A stretch of 64,000 nucleotides of DNA from Dongia_A sp964542425. GTDB lineage: Bacteria > Pseudomonadota > Alphaproteobacteria > Dongiales > Dongiaceae. Shown piece by piece: positions 42,755 through 52,412 of the stretch; within the stretch, counting starts at the first letter, position 1; the number at the start of each line of letters is the position of its first letter. Location of the stretch: positions 5,932 to 69,931 of the forward strand of contig CAZIUB010000126.1 in assembly GCA_964542425.1 (NCBI GenBank), written 5' to 3'. Under the pieces are notes generated by a model that was not told the DNA's origin, searched no databases, and saw nothing but the letters and a program-made list of their open reading frames with translations. A program made the position numbers and the translations under genes.

Positions 42755-44439
42755 GCAAGCACCCCGCGCTTGAAATCCTTGAGGATTTCACCGGCAGCGT
42801 TGGCGCCGGGAGCGCCCATGACTCCACCGCCGGGATGGGTCCCGGAGCCGCACATATAGAAGCCGTCGAAGGGTCCCCGGTACTGGCCGTAGCCCGGGAA
42901 CGGCCGGTTGAACAGGAGCTGGTCGAGCGTCAGTTCGCCGTGGAAGATGTTGCCCTCGGTCAGCCCGACCTCGTTCTCCAGATCCCAGGGGGTTCGGGTT
43001 TGCACATGCAGGATGAGGTCGCGAAAGCCGGGCGAACTTTCCTCAATGGTATCGAGCACGTCACGCTCGTATCGCGCCTTCAACGCGGGATCCCAAGGCC
43101 CCTCGGCCAGACCATAGGGAACGTACTGCACGAAGACCGACATGAAATGCCGGCCCGGCGGCGCCATGGTCGGATCGACGCTCGTTGGAATGACGCAATC
43201 CAGGAACGGGCGCCGGGACCAGCGCCCGTATTTGAAATCGTCGTAGGCGCGTTCGATGTAGTCGAAATCGCCGCCGATATCGATGGTGCCATAGGCGGCC
43301 TCCGCCGGCAGGCCGGAGAATCGCGGCAGGGCCGAGAGCGCGATGTTGAGCTTGCCCGAGGAGCCCCTAATCTTGAAGTTGCGCGCATAGGCGTGGATGT
43401 CGGGGTCGATCGCATCGAGATCGGTCTTCTCGACCAGCTTCAGATAGGTGCGCTTGGGATCGGCGTTGGAGACGATGGCGCGCGCCATGATCTCCTCGCC
43501 AGACTTCAAGGCGACACCCACGGCCTTGCCGTCCTTGACGATCACCTTCTCGACCTCGGAATTGACGCGGATTTCGACGCCGGCCTCGGTCGCGGCACCC
43601 GCGATCGCCTTCGCGACCGAACCCATGCCCCCTTGCGCGAAGCCCCAGGCGCCGATCTGGCCGTCGACCTCGCCCATGTAATGATGCAACAGCACATAGG
43701 CCGTGCCCGGCGAATAGGGCCCGAGCGCGGTGCCGATGATCGAGGAGGCAGCCGACAGACCCTTCCACAGCGGATTCTCGAAATAAGAATCCAGGAAGTC
43801 GGCCACCGACATGTTCCAGAAGCGGATGATCTCGTACATCTGCCGTTCGCCCATGCGCGCAAACTCGCGACCGATGCGCAGGAAGCCGTCGAGATCGGCG
43901 CGGCGGCCCCAAGGATTGATCCGGTTCTGGACGAAGGGGTTGAGGGCGGTCGGGTCGGGCGGCGTCATCATCAGGAAACGCTTGATGAAGCGGCATTGGC
44001 GCCCGATCTCGGCGGCGTAATGCTCGTAGGCTTCGGCGTCGCGGATCGAATGGCGGCGAAGGGAGGCGCGGGTACGGTCGTGGTCGTTATAGGTGATGAT
44101 GCCCTCGCCCGTGGTGCAGGGCGTGGCGTTGATCTCGTAGGGGATGATGCGCAGCCCATGGCGCGGCAGATCGAGGAAACGCTGGATCTCCGGGCGCAAT
44201 AGGCTGCACACATAGGAACAGGTGGAATAGGTGAAGCCGGGATAGATCTCTTCCGACATGGCGGCGCCGCCAACTTTCTCGCGCCGCTCCAGCACCAGGA
44301 CCTTCAGCTTGTCACGGCCTTTGGCCTCGCCCCCCATCGCCAGATAGGCGGCACAAGTGAGCCCGTTATGGCCGCCACCGATGATAATCGCGTCGTAGGT
44401 TCGGCCTTTGGGTGAAATCGCGGGGCTTCCGGGGGGCAT
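42751..44439 (-). CDS. FAD-dependent oxidoreductase (PYROXD2/phytoene-desaturase-like), first of a pair
   Basis: A 562-residue flavoprotein with AIIIGGGHNGLTCAAYLAMGG, VLVLERREKVGGAA and the C-terminal FYMCGSGTHPGGGVMGAPGANAA motif, all of the GHNGL class. An insertion after the first Gly-rich loop (EAKGRDK) is unusual. The ATG at 44439 is preceded by AAGGGAACCC; the longer frame to 44703 runs into the divergent gene. It opens the operon FAD-FAD-GcvT. The two oxidoreductases may form a heteromeric complex, or act in turn. Confidence 0.88.
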   Translation of the reverse strand: MPPGSPAISPKGRTYDAIIIGGGHNGLTCAAYLAMGGEAKGRDKLKVLVLERREKVGGAAMSEEIYPGFTYSTCSYVCSLLRPEIQRFLDLPRHGLRIIPYEINATPCTTGEGIITYNDHDRTRASLRRHSIRDAEAYEHYAAEIGRQCRFIKRFLMMTPPDPTALNPFVQNRINPWGRRADLDGFLRIGREFARMGERQMYEIIRFWNMSVADFLDSYFENPLWKGLSAASSIIGTALGPYSPGTAYVLLHHYMGEVDGQIGAWGFAQGGMGSVAKAIAGAATEAGVEIRVNSEVEKVIVKDGKAVGVALKSGEEIMARAIVSNADPKRTYLKLVEKTDLDAIDPDIHAYARNFKIRGSSGKLNIALSALPRFSGLPAEAAYGTIDIGGDFDYIERAYDDFKYGRWSRRPFLDCVIPTSVDPTMAPPGRHFMSVFVQYVPYGLAEGPWDPALKARYERDVLDTIEESSPGFRDLILHVQTRTPWDLENEVGLTEGNIFHGELTLDQLLFNRPFPGYGQYRGPFDGFYMCGSGTHPGGGVMGAPGANAAGEILKDFKRGVLA

Positions 44440-44605
44440 GGGTTCCCTTGTCGCTGGGCGGAGCATAGCAGGGCGCGAGTGCCGGCGCCAAGCGCGCAGG
44501 AACCGGTCGGCCAAGCGGCCCGGAGAACTTGCCGCTTTGATGAGGCTGGCGCTGGTGTATGCTGCCGATCCACGAAAGCTCCTTGTCCGATTGGAGAGAC
44601 ACCTC

Positions 44606-45541
44606 ATGAACGCGCCCTTTGCCAGTGGCCATAGCGACAATTTCAGCCTGCAGCGACGCCTCGCCGATGGCGGCACGCCCGAATTGAACGATTGGGGCTG
44701 CAAGTCGGAATATGGGGTGTTGAGCGACGTGCTCCTGGGACAGCCGGATCATTTGAAGCACCTCTCGACCTCGTCCTTGTCGCGCAAATATCTGCGCGAC
44801 GCGCCCTGCGATATCGCGGTCGCGAAAAAGCAGCACGCTTCCCTCGTCGCGGCCTACGAGCATTTCGGGGTCAAGGTGCATTACCACCTCTTGGACCCTA
44901 ACTTGCCGATGCAGGTCTACACCCGCGATTCCTCGTTCATGACGCCCTATGGCGCGGTCATCACCGCGATGGCCCATTGGTGGCGCCGGGGCGAGAATTA
45001 CGCCGCCATCCGCACCTATCAGTCGCTCGGCATCCCGATCTACGAGATGGTGACGGCCGGCGCCTTCGAGGGCGGCGATTTCGACATCATCGAGCCGGGC
45101 TGCGTGCTCATCGGGTGCGGGGGCGAGCGCACCCAGGACGAGGCCGCGCGCCAGGTCAAATCCTGGTTCGACAAGGAGGGCTGGGAGACGAGGCTTACCT
45201 ATTTCGATCCCTTCTTCGTGCATATCGATCTGATGGTGGTGATGATCGCCGAGAAGCTGGCGGCCGTTTGCCTGGAGACGACGGCGCCCGACCTGGTCAC
45301 TTGGCTCAAGGACAAAAGAATCGAGATCATCCCGGTCCCCTATCAGGACACGGTGACGCTGGGGTGCAATGTGATGTCCTTGGGCAAGGACCGGGTGATC
45401 GCGCCCCGCCACAGCCGCACCCTCATCCTTGAATTGAAGGCGCGTGGCTTCGAGGTCGCGGAAGTGGACATGAGCGAGATTTCCAAGACCGGCGGCGGCA
45501 TCCATTGCATGGCCCAGGCCTTGCGGCGGGAAGAGGCATAG
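44606..45541 (+). CDS. Guanidino-group hydrolase (arginine deiminase / DDAH-like)
   Basis: A 311-residue pentein-fold enzyme. All expected active-site elements are present: Glu155 in GAFEGGDFD, His206-x-Asp208 in FFVHIDLMV and the nucleophile Cys301 in GGGIHCMAQALRRE. It should hydrolyse or transfer an amidino group from an arginine derivative, such as dimethylarginine or arginine. GGAGAG before the ATG supports this start. It is divergent from the FAD-FAD-GcvT operon and shares its 166-bp promoter region, so the four genes may serve one pathway for methylated guanidines or amines. Confidence 0.9.
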   Translation: MNAPFASGHSDNFSLQRRLADGGTPELNDWGCKSEYGVLSDVLLGQPDHLKHLSTSSLSRKYLRDAPCDIAVAKKQHASLVAAYEHFGVKVHYHLLDPNLPMQVYTRDSSFMTPYGAVITAMAHWWRRGENYAAIRTYQSLGIPIYEMVTAGAFEGGDFDIIEPGCVLIGCGGERTQDEAARQVKSWFDKEGWETRLTYFDPFFVHIDLMVVMIAEKLAAVCLETTAPDLVTWLKDKRIEIIPVPYQDTVTLGCNVMSLGKDRVIAPRHSRTLILELKARGFEVAEVDMSEISKTGGGIHCMAQALRREEA

Positions 45542-45576
45542 GGCGCTTCGGGATAGGATAGCGGTGGGCGCCGGTA

Positions 45577-47310
45577 CTACTCCGGCAGGCCGGCCTTGCG
45601 CAGGCATTCGACCAAATGGTCGCGATCGGCCTGGATCTTCAGCGGTTCCTTTATCAACCACCTGGAAATGGTGAAGTCCGGCCAGAGGCGCTGGTATTCC
45701 TCGGCGCAAGCCCGCGCTTCGTCCGGCTGGCCAAGCTGGGCATGGCAGCCGGCCATGTAGGCATGGTTAAAAGGCCGCGATGCTGCCACACGCGTGAAAC
45801 AGGCGAGCGCCTCGTCATAATGCCTCGGCAGCATCAAGGCAAAGCCGAAGCCGTGCCAATACCAGGGCGGGTTGAGGAAAGGGTCGATTTGCCTCGCGCT
45901 CCGGAACAGCTCGATCGCCTCGTCCGCGCGCCCAAGATTCGCGAGAATCGTGGCCATTGCCGAGCGGGTCCATTGGTTGTTCGGGTTGATCTCGATCGCG
46001 CGCTCTCCATGCCGCGACGCCAGATCGAACGAACCGCGCAGCAAGTGGATACGGCTGAGGCTCATGTGGCAGCTGCCGTCATCGCCATCCAGCGCCACCG
46101 CCCGGCTCGCCAATTCGAGGGCGCGGTCGAGCCCCGAAACCAGCGACGGCAAATCCACTCGCCATTTTCGCATCAAGATGGTCGCCAAGCACGCGTGAGC
46201 GATGGCATAGCGCGGCTCGATCTCGATCGCCTTCTCGAACAAGCGGACGGCCTCGGCCGCGCCCACCGGATCGTCCCACGGCAGGGCATTGCCGCGTAGG
46301 ACATAATCGTAGGCGGCCATGTTCGAGGGCGGCTTCCTTCGCGAGCGTTCCGCCGCCGCCGCCTGAACCCTTCCGACCAGGGTGCCCACGATGATCCTCG
46401 CCACTTCGTCCTGCACCGCGAACACATCGGCCAGGTCGCGATCGAAGCGCTCGGCCCACAGATGGCCACCCGTTTCGCAGTCGACGAGCTGGGCGGTGAT
46501 GCGCACCCTCTCGCCCATCTTGCGCACGCTCCCCTCGAGCAGGTAGCGCGCGCCGAGCTCGCGGCCGATCTGCTGGGGATCGACCGCCTTGCCCTTGTAG
46601 CGGAAGGTCGCGTTGCGCGAAAGCACGGTCAATTGCCGCCAGCGCGACAGATCGGTGATAATGTCCTCGGTGATGCCGTCGGAGAAATACTCCTGGGCCG
46701 CGTCGCCGCTCATGTTGGCGAAGGGCAGGACGGCGAGGCTGGGCCGATCGGCCTCGGTGGACGCGGTCCTTGAATCCGGTGCCGCCGGCCCGGATTCCAA
46801 CTCGATGGCGAAGGCCCGCAGCGGCTGGGCGATGTTTTTCACCGATTGGAGCCCAAGGTCGCGGCACTCGACGTCCAATTTTCCGGCGATCTGCTGGTGG
46901 ACTGGTTCGCTGAGGCAGATGCCGCCCGGCTCGGCCAGCGCCTGCAGGCGCGAAGCGATGTTGACGCCGGCCCCGAACAGATCGTCGCCCTCGACGATGA
47001 CGTCGCCAAGATTGATGCCGATGCGCAACGCGAGGCGCCGGTCTGGCTCGATCGTTCTGTTGCGCTCGGCAAGCGCGCGCTGAATCCCGATCGCCGCCTC
47101 CACGGCCGCGACCACACTGGAGAATTCCATCAAGACGCCGTCACCCGAGGTTTTCACGATCCTCCCGCCATGGGCGGAAATCCGCGCGCCGATCGGGTCG
47201 CGCAGCAATTCCTGGAGGGCGGCCAGGGTCCCGGCCTCGTCGCGCTCCATCAGCCGGCTGTAGCCGGCGACATCGGCGACCATGATTGCGGCCAGTCTGC
47301 GCTGAACCAT
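45577..47310 (-). CDS. Class III adenylate/guanylate cyclase with TolB-N-like domain and TPRs (paralogue 3)
   Basis: A 577-residue third member of the family seen at 19875-24133. The cyclase domain opens with MVQRRLAAIMVADVAGYSRLMERDEAG and has TSGDGVLMEFSSVVAAV and INLGDVIVEGDDLFGAGVN. The TolB-N-like domain (PSLAVLPFANMSGDAAQEYFSDG, LLEGSVRKMGERVRITAQLVD) and TPRs follow. Unlike the other two it has no evident membrane span between the domains, only a Pro/Ala linker, so it is probably cytoplasmic. It stands alone, converging on the guanidine hydrolase. Confidence 0.9.
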   Translation of the reverse strand: MVQRRLAAIMVADVAGYSRLMERDEAGTLAALQELLRDPIGARISAHGGRIVKTSGDGVLMEFSSVVAAVEAAIGIQRALAERNRTIEPDRRLALRIGINLGDVIVEGDDLFGAGVNIASRLQALAEPGGICLSEPVHQQIAGKLDVECRDLGLQSVKNIAQPLRAFAIELESGPAAPDSRTASTEADRPSLAVLPFANMSGDAAQEYFSDGITEDIITDLSRWRQLTVLSRNATFRYKGKAVDPQQIGRELGARYLLEGSVRKMGERVRITAQLVDCETGGHLWAERFDRDLADVFAVQDEVARIIVGTLVGRVQAAAAERSRRKPPSNMAAYDYVLRGNALPWDDPVGAAEAVRLFEKAIEIEPRYAIAHACLATILMRKWRVDLPSLVSGLDRALELASRAVALDGDDGSCHMSLSRIHLLRGSFDLASRHGERAIEINPNNQWTRSAMATILANLGRADEAIELFRSARQIDPFLNPPWYWHGFGFALMLPRHYDEALACFTRVAASRPFNHAYMAGCHAQLGQPDEARACAEEYQRLWPDFTISRWLIKEPLKIQADRDHLVECLRKAGLPE

Positions 47311-47405
47311 TGGCTAAGGGCTCTCAATCCGAGTGGTGTCGGTCCGGGATTATGCGCGAGCGGCCGAACGCCGTCCCGGAAAATGTGCGCTCGTGCGACC
47401 GGCTT

Positions 47406-48518
<1,113 letters not shown>

Positions 48519-48530
48519 GTCCCCCTTCTC

Positions 48531-49427
48531 CTAACCCTTGACCGCGCCGGCCATCAGGCCGCGCACGAAGTACCGACCGGAGACCACATAGACGATCAGC
48601 GTCGGCAGGGCGGCGATCATCGCCGCCGCCATGTCGACGTTGTATTCCTTCACGCCGGTCGAGGTCGCGACCAGATTGTTCAAGGCGACTGTCATCGGCG
48701 CGCCCTCGCCGGAGGCGAAGGAGGCGCCGAACAGAAAATCGTTCCAGATGTTGGTGAATTGGAAAATGACGGTGACCACGATGATCGGGCCGGAACTGGG
48801 CAAGAGGATGCGGCGGAAGATCTGGAAGAACTGGGCGCCGTCCATTTGGGCTGCCTTGATGAGTTCGGTCGGAAAGGATTCGTAGTAATTGCGGAAAAAC
48901 AAGGTGGTGAAACCCAGACCATAGACAACATGGACCAGGACCAGCCCGCTGGTCGAGTTGGCGAGCCCGACCCAGCCCAGCACACGGGCCATCGGCAGGA
49001 GCACCGCCTGGAACGGAATGAAACACCCGAACAGCATGATTGCGAACACCAGCCGGTGTCCGGGGAAGCGCCACTTGGTCAGCACATAGCCGTTGAGCGC
49101 GCCCAAGAGCGTCGAGACCGCGACCGCCGGCACCACCATCTTGATCGAATTCCAGAAAAACCCATGAATGCCCTCGCAAGAGAGCCCGACGCAGGCCGTG
49201 CCCCAGGCCTTGGCCCAGGCGGCCAAGGTTGGATCGAGGGGAATGCGCAGCATGTCGCCATCGCGAATTTCGTCCAGGGTCTTGAACGAGGTGGTGACCA
49301 TCACGTAGAGCGGCAGCAAATAGAAGAGGGCGAACACCAAGAGCGTCGTGTAGATGAGCGCGCGCCAGGCGCGTCGCGCCCCATCGCCGGATTGGCCAAT
49401 CGCGCCGGCGGGTCGCTCATTGGCCAC
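48531..49427 (-). CDS. Sugar ABC transporter permease (MalG type)
   Basis: A 298-residue inner-membrane protein with six spans. The EAA loop is FPTELIKAAQMDGAQFFQIFRRILLP, and the first span is followed by VMVTTSFKTLDEIRDGDM. It pairs with the MalF-type permease just upstream, whose 3' end it overlaps by 11 bases. Stop and ATPase start are 12 bases apart. Confidence 0.94.
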   Translation of the reverse strand: MANERPAGAIGQSGDGARRAWRALIYTTLLVFALFYLLPLYVMVTTSFKTLDEIRDGDMLRIPLDPTLAAWAKAWGTACVGLSCEGIHGFFWNSIKMVVPAVAVSTLLGALNGYVLTKWRFPGHRLVFAIMLFGCFIPFQAVLLPMARVLGWVGLANSTSGLVLVHVVYGLGFTTLFFRNYYESFPTELIKAAQMDGAQFFQIFRRILLPSSGPIIVVTVIFQFTNIWNDFLFGASFASGEGAPMTVALNNLVATSTGVKEYNVDMAAAMIAALPTLIVYVVSGRYFVRGLMAGAVKG

Positions 49428-50325
49428 GGCGGCCCTCGCGAAGTTCGGAATAGAGGTAGGGTACGATGATGGCGGCGATGGTCATCAGCATTACCATGGC
49501 GCTGGCGGCCCCCACGCCCATCTGGTTCCTCGTGAAGGTATAGGAATACATGAAGGTTGCCGGCAATTCGGTCGCGTTGCCGGGCCCACCGCCCGTGAGC
49601 GCGATCACCAGGTCATAGGACTTGATCGCGTAATGGGCGAGGACGATGAAGGCGGACAGGAAGATCGGGCGCAATTGCGGAATGATGATGCGCTGGTAGA
49701 TGCGTGGCGCGCTCGCGCCATCCATTTGCGCCGCCTTGATCACTTCGTTGTCGATGCCGCGCAATCCGGCCAGGAACATCGCCATCATGAATCCGGAAGA
49801 TTGCCAGATGCCGGCGATGACGATGGTGTAGATCGCCATTTCGTTGCTGACCAGCCAGTCGAAGGTGAAACTCTCCCAGCCCCAGGATCTGACGGTCTTC
49901 TCCAACCCCAGTCCGGGATTGAGAAACCATTTCCAAGCGGTGCCGGTGACGATGAAGGAGAGCGCCATCGGATAGAGATAGAGCGGTCGAAGCCCCCCCT
50001 CGATGCGGATCTTCTGGTCGAGCAGGATCGCCAGAAAAAGCCCGATGGCGATGCACAGCACGATGTAGAGGATGCCGAAGATCGCCAGATTGCCCAACGC
50101 CACATACCAATTGGGCAGGCTCCACAGCTTGTCGTATTGCGCCAGGCCGACCCAGGCATAGTTGGGCATCATTTGCGATTTCGAGAACGAGATGGCTGCC
50201 GTCCAGGCGATGAAGCCGTAGACGAAGATCACGATCATGAGGAAGGAAGGCGCCAGCACGATCCTGGGCAGCGCCGCCTGGAGCCAGGCACGCGCGTCGC
50301 TATTGCCCATGGATTGCAAACTCAT
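49417..50325 (-). CDS. Sugar ABC transporter permease (MalF type)
   Basis: A 302-residue inner-membrane protein with six spans. The EAA loop is IDNEVIKAAQMDGASAPRIYQRIIIPQLRP, and PNYAWVGLAQYDKLW is the family's first periplasmic segment. It forms the channel with the MalG-type partner. The 220 bases between it and the binding-protein gene hold a REP-like element, which could lower permease expression relative to the binding protein. Confidence 0.94.
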   Translation of the reverse strand: MSLQSMGNSDARAWLQAALPRIVLAPSFLMIVIFVYGFIAWTAAISFSKSQMMPNYAWVGLAQYDKLWSLPNWYVALGNLAIFGILYIVLCIAIGLFLAILLDQKIRIEGGLRPLYLYPMALSFIVTGTAWKWFLNPGLGLEKTVRSWGWESFTFDWLVSNEMAIYTIVIAGIWQSSGFMMAMFLAGLRGIDNEVIKAAQMDGASAPRIYQRIIIPQLRPIFLSAFIVLAHYAIKSYDLVIALTGGGPGNATELPATFMYSYTFTRNQMGVGAASAMVMLMTIAAIIVPYLYSELREGRRGQ

Positions 50326-50429
50326 CGGGCGCCTCCCCTTCCCGACCGTCGGGATCGCCCCGATGCGGGATCTCGCACCTTTCCCGGCCGCGTCGATAGC
50401 GGCCGAGGCAATGTGTTCCCGCCGATAAG

Positions 50430-50530
50430 AAAAGGGGACGCTACCCTTTTCCTTTCTTCCCTACCCTTTTCTTCGCTCTCCCCCGCGTGCGGGCGCTACG
50501 ACAGCGGGAAAAGGGTAGCGTCCCCTTTTT
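50430..50530. repeat. REP-like inverted pair (GGGTAGCGTCCCC family) inside the sugar transporter operon
   Basis: AAAAGGGGACGCTACCCTTT at the left and AAAAGGGTAGCGTCCCCTTT at the right are exact inverted copies. They flank an extra partial copy (CCTACCCTTTTC) and the CCCCCGCGTGCGGG centre also seen at 19682-19759. It lies between the binding-protein gene and the first permease gene, the usual place for REP elements that stabilise the 5' part of an operon mRNA. Confidence 0.8.
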
Positions 50531-50545
50531 TCCATTGGCTTCTTG

Positions 50546-51802
50546 TTATTGCGCGGCCTTTACCGCAATCAGCAGTTCCTTCACCGCGTCGGCGGACGAG
50601 ATCTGCCCGTTGAAGTGCTTGGTGACGACGTCGTAGATCGCGTTCTTGATGGCCGCCGGAACCGAGTGGCCATGGGCCATCGAGCCCATCAGCGTGCCAT
50701 TGGCATTGGCTTCCTCGAGGTCGGCCATGCCCTTCTTGCCGCAAGCGTCGAATTTCGCGTCCGAGATGTCGGTGCGCGCCGGGACCGAACCCTTGACGGT
50801 GTTGAAGGCAACCTGGAATTCCGGCGACATGATCGCGGAGGCCAAGGTGTTCTGGGCCTTCTGCCGATCCTCGCCGACCTGGAACATGACGAATTGGTCG
50901 GAATTGAAGGTGACGTTGCCCTGGGTCCCGGGGAAGCGGAAGCACAGGAAGTCCTGGCCCGGCACCTTGCCGGCGTTCAGGAACTCGCCCTTGGCCCAAT
51001 CGCCCATGATCTGCATGCCGGCCTCGCCCTTGATCACCATCGCCGAGGCTAGGTTCCAATCGCGGCCGGAGAAATTGTCGTCGACATAGGAGCGCAAGGT
51101 AGCCATTCGCTCGAACACCGTCCTCATGGTGTCGGAACTGAGCGCCGCCTCATCGAGATCTATCATCGATTTCTTGTAGAAATCGGCGCCGCCCGTCGTG
51201 AGCACGACGGAATCGAAGATGGTCGCGTCCTGCCAGGCCTGGCCGCCATGGGCAAGTGCCACGAGACCAGCCGCCTTCACCTTGTCCAGGGCCGCCACCA
51301 TTCCATCCCAATCTTTCGGCAATTCGGTGACACCGGCCTTTTCCAGCACCGCCTTGTTCGCCCACACCCAATTGGTGGAATGGACGTTGACCGGCGCCGA
51401 GATCCACTTGCCGTCGTATTTCGAGAAGCGCTGGATCGCCGCCGGGACCTTGTCATCCCAGCCCTCGGCCGCGGCGACCGCGTTCAAATCGGCGACCACG
51501 CCCTCGGCACCCCAATCCTGGATGTCGAAGCCCAGCATCTGCACCGCGGTCGGCGCCTCGCCGGAAGTGACTCGCGCGCGCAACACGGTCATCGCCTGGG
51601 TGCCGCCGCCGCCGGCCACCGGCATGTCCTTCCAGGTGATGCCCTTGCTCTCGAGATCCAGCTTCAGCACATTCAATGCCGCCGCCTCGCCGCCGGAGGT
51701 CCACCAATGCAGCACTTCGACTTCGTCGGCCCAGGCCGTGCCCGCGAGCAACGCCGTCGCGGCCACACCGGCCATGATCTTCAACGGAAAACGCACCTTC
51801 AT
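50546..51802 (-). CDS. Sugar ABC transporter substrate-binding protein (glucose/mannose-type)
   Basis: A 418-residue periplasmic protein. A Sec signal peptide (MKVRFPLKIMAGVAATALLAGTAWA) precedes DEVEVLHWWTSGGEAAALNVLK, a start typical of glucose/mannose binding proteins of CUT1 systems; GQAWQDATIFDSVVL and a GDWAKGEF motif agree. GGAGGAG seven bases before the ATG at 51802 supports this start. It is the first gene of its operon and faces a cupin, a LacI regulator and a ROK kinase, which suggests uptake of a hexose or a related sugar. Confidence 0.9.
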   Translation of the reverse strand: MKVRFPLKIMAGVAATALLAGTAWADEVEVLHWWTSGGEAAALNVLKLDLESKGITWKDMPVAGGGGTQAMTVLRARVTSGEAPTAVQMLGFDIQDWGAEGVVADLNAVAAAEGWDDKVPAAIQRFSKYDGKWISAPVNVHSTNWVWANKAVLEKAGVTELPKDWDGMVAALDKVKAAGLVALAHGGQAWQDATIFDSVVLTTGGADFYKKSMIDLDEAALSSDTMRTVFERMATLRSYVDDNFSGRDWNLASAMVIKGEAGMQIMGDWAKGEFLNAGKVPGQDFLCFRFPGTQGNVTFNSDQFVMFQVGEDRQKAQNTLASAIMSPEFQVAFNTVKGSVPARTDISDAKFDACGKKGMADLEEANANGTLMGSMAHGHSVPAAIKNAIYDVVTKHFNGQISSADAVKELLIAVKAAQ

Positions 51803-51904
51803 TGTTCGTACTCCTCCCTGTTTAGGATTGCTGCTCTTGTCTTGGAGCCTCCGTGGGCCCTCGATACACAATAGGATTGGGAAGGCGCCCGTGGCAACTG
51901 GGTT

Positions 51905-51920
51905 ACAGTAACGTTACTGT
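51905..51920. promoter_or_regulatory. LacI-type operator (perfect 16-bp palindrome)
   Basis: ACAGTAACGTTACTGT is a perfect palindrome with the AACGTT centre of many LacI-family operators. It lies between the divergent sugar-binding-protein and isomerase genes. On the minus strand a plausible promoter (TTGCCA, 18 bp, TATTGT) sits just downstream of it. The LacI-family gene at 52413 is the likely ligand. Confidence 0.7.
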
Positions 51921-52025
51921 TTTTTCCGGTCAAGATTGATTCTGAAATCGTGTAACACACTTAAAAACCGGCCATTCACTATGAAACTTGCGCTCCAAAA
52001 CGGATTCCTGTAGCGTTCCGCCAAA

Positions 52026-52041
52026 ACATTAACGTTGCAGA
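52026..52041. promoter_or_regulatory. Second LacI-type operator (imperfect)
   Basis: ACATTAACGTTGCAGA shares the AACGTT centre with the operator at 51905-51920 but is less symmetric. It is 25 bp before the cupin-isomerase start, so it may control the rightward genes, with looping to the first site. Confidence 0.5.
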
Positions 52042-52065
52042 TTTCGCAAAGGCGAGGATACCCAA

Positions 52066-52407
52066 ATGATGGTGGACACCCGACCCTGGGGCCATTTCCA
52101 TATTCTCGAGGAAGGTCCGGGCTTCAAGGTGAAGCGGATCGTGGTGGCGCCGGGGGGAAGGCTGTCGCTGCAAAGCCATGGGCGGCGCAGCGAACATTGG
52201 GTGGTGGTGAAGGGTCGCGCCAAGGTGACGATCGAGGGAAGGCCATCGGAGCTAGGCCGCTATGAGAGCGTGTTCATTCCCCAGGGTGCCAAGCATCGCC
52301 TCGAAAACCCTTTCGCGGATTTCCTGGAGGTGATCGAAGTGCAATGCGGCGATTATCTGGGCGAGGACGACATCGAGCGCTACGAGGACGCCTACGCGCG
52401 CGTTTGA
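52066..52407 (+). CDS. Cupin of the mannose-6-phosphate isomerase type II family
   Basis: A 113-residue protein equal to the C-terminal isomerase domain of ManC/AlgA-type enzymes. It shows RPWGHFHILEEGPGFKVKRIVV, the metal-site LQSHGRRSEHWVVVKGRAKV and SVFIPQGAKHRLENP. It probably interconverts mannose-6-phosphate and fructose-6-phosphate, or a similar sugar pair. GAGGA precedes the tandem ATG-ATG. It begins the rightward unit with the regulator gene, six bases upstream of which it stops. Confidence 0.88.
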   Translation: MMVDTRPWGHFHILEEGPGFKVKRIVVAPGGRLSLQSHGRRSEHWVVVKGRAKVTIEGRPSELGRYESVFIPQGAKHRLENPFADFLEVIEVQCGDYLGEDDIERYEDAYARV

Positions 52408-52412
52408 CCGCC

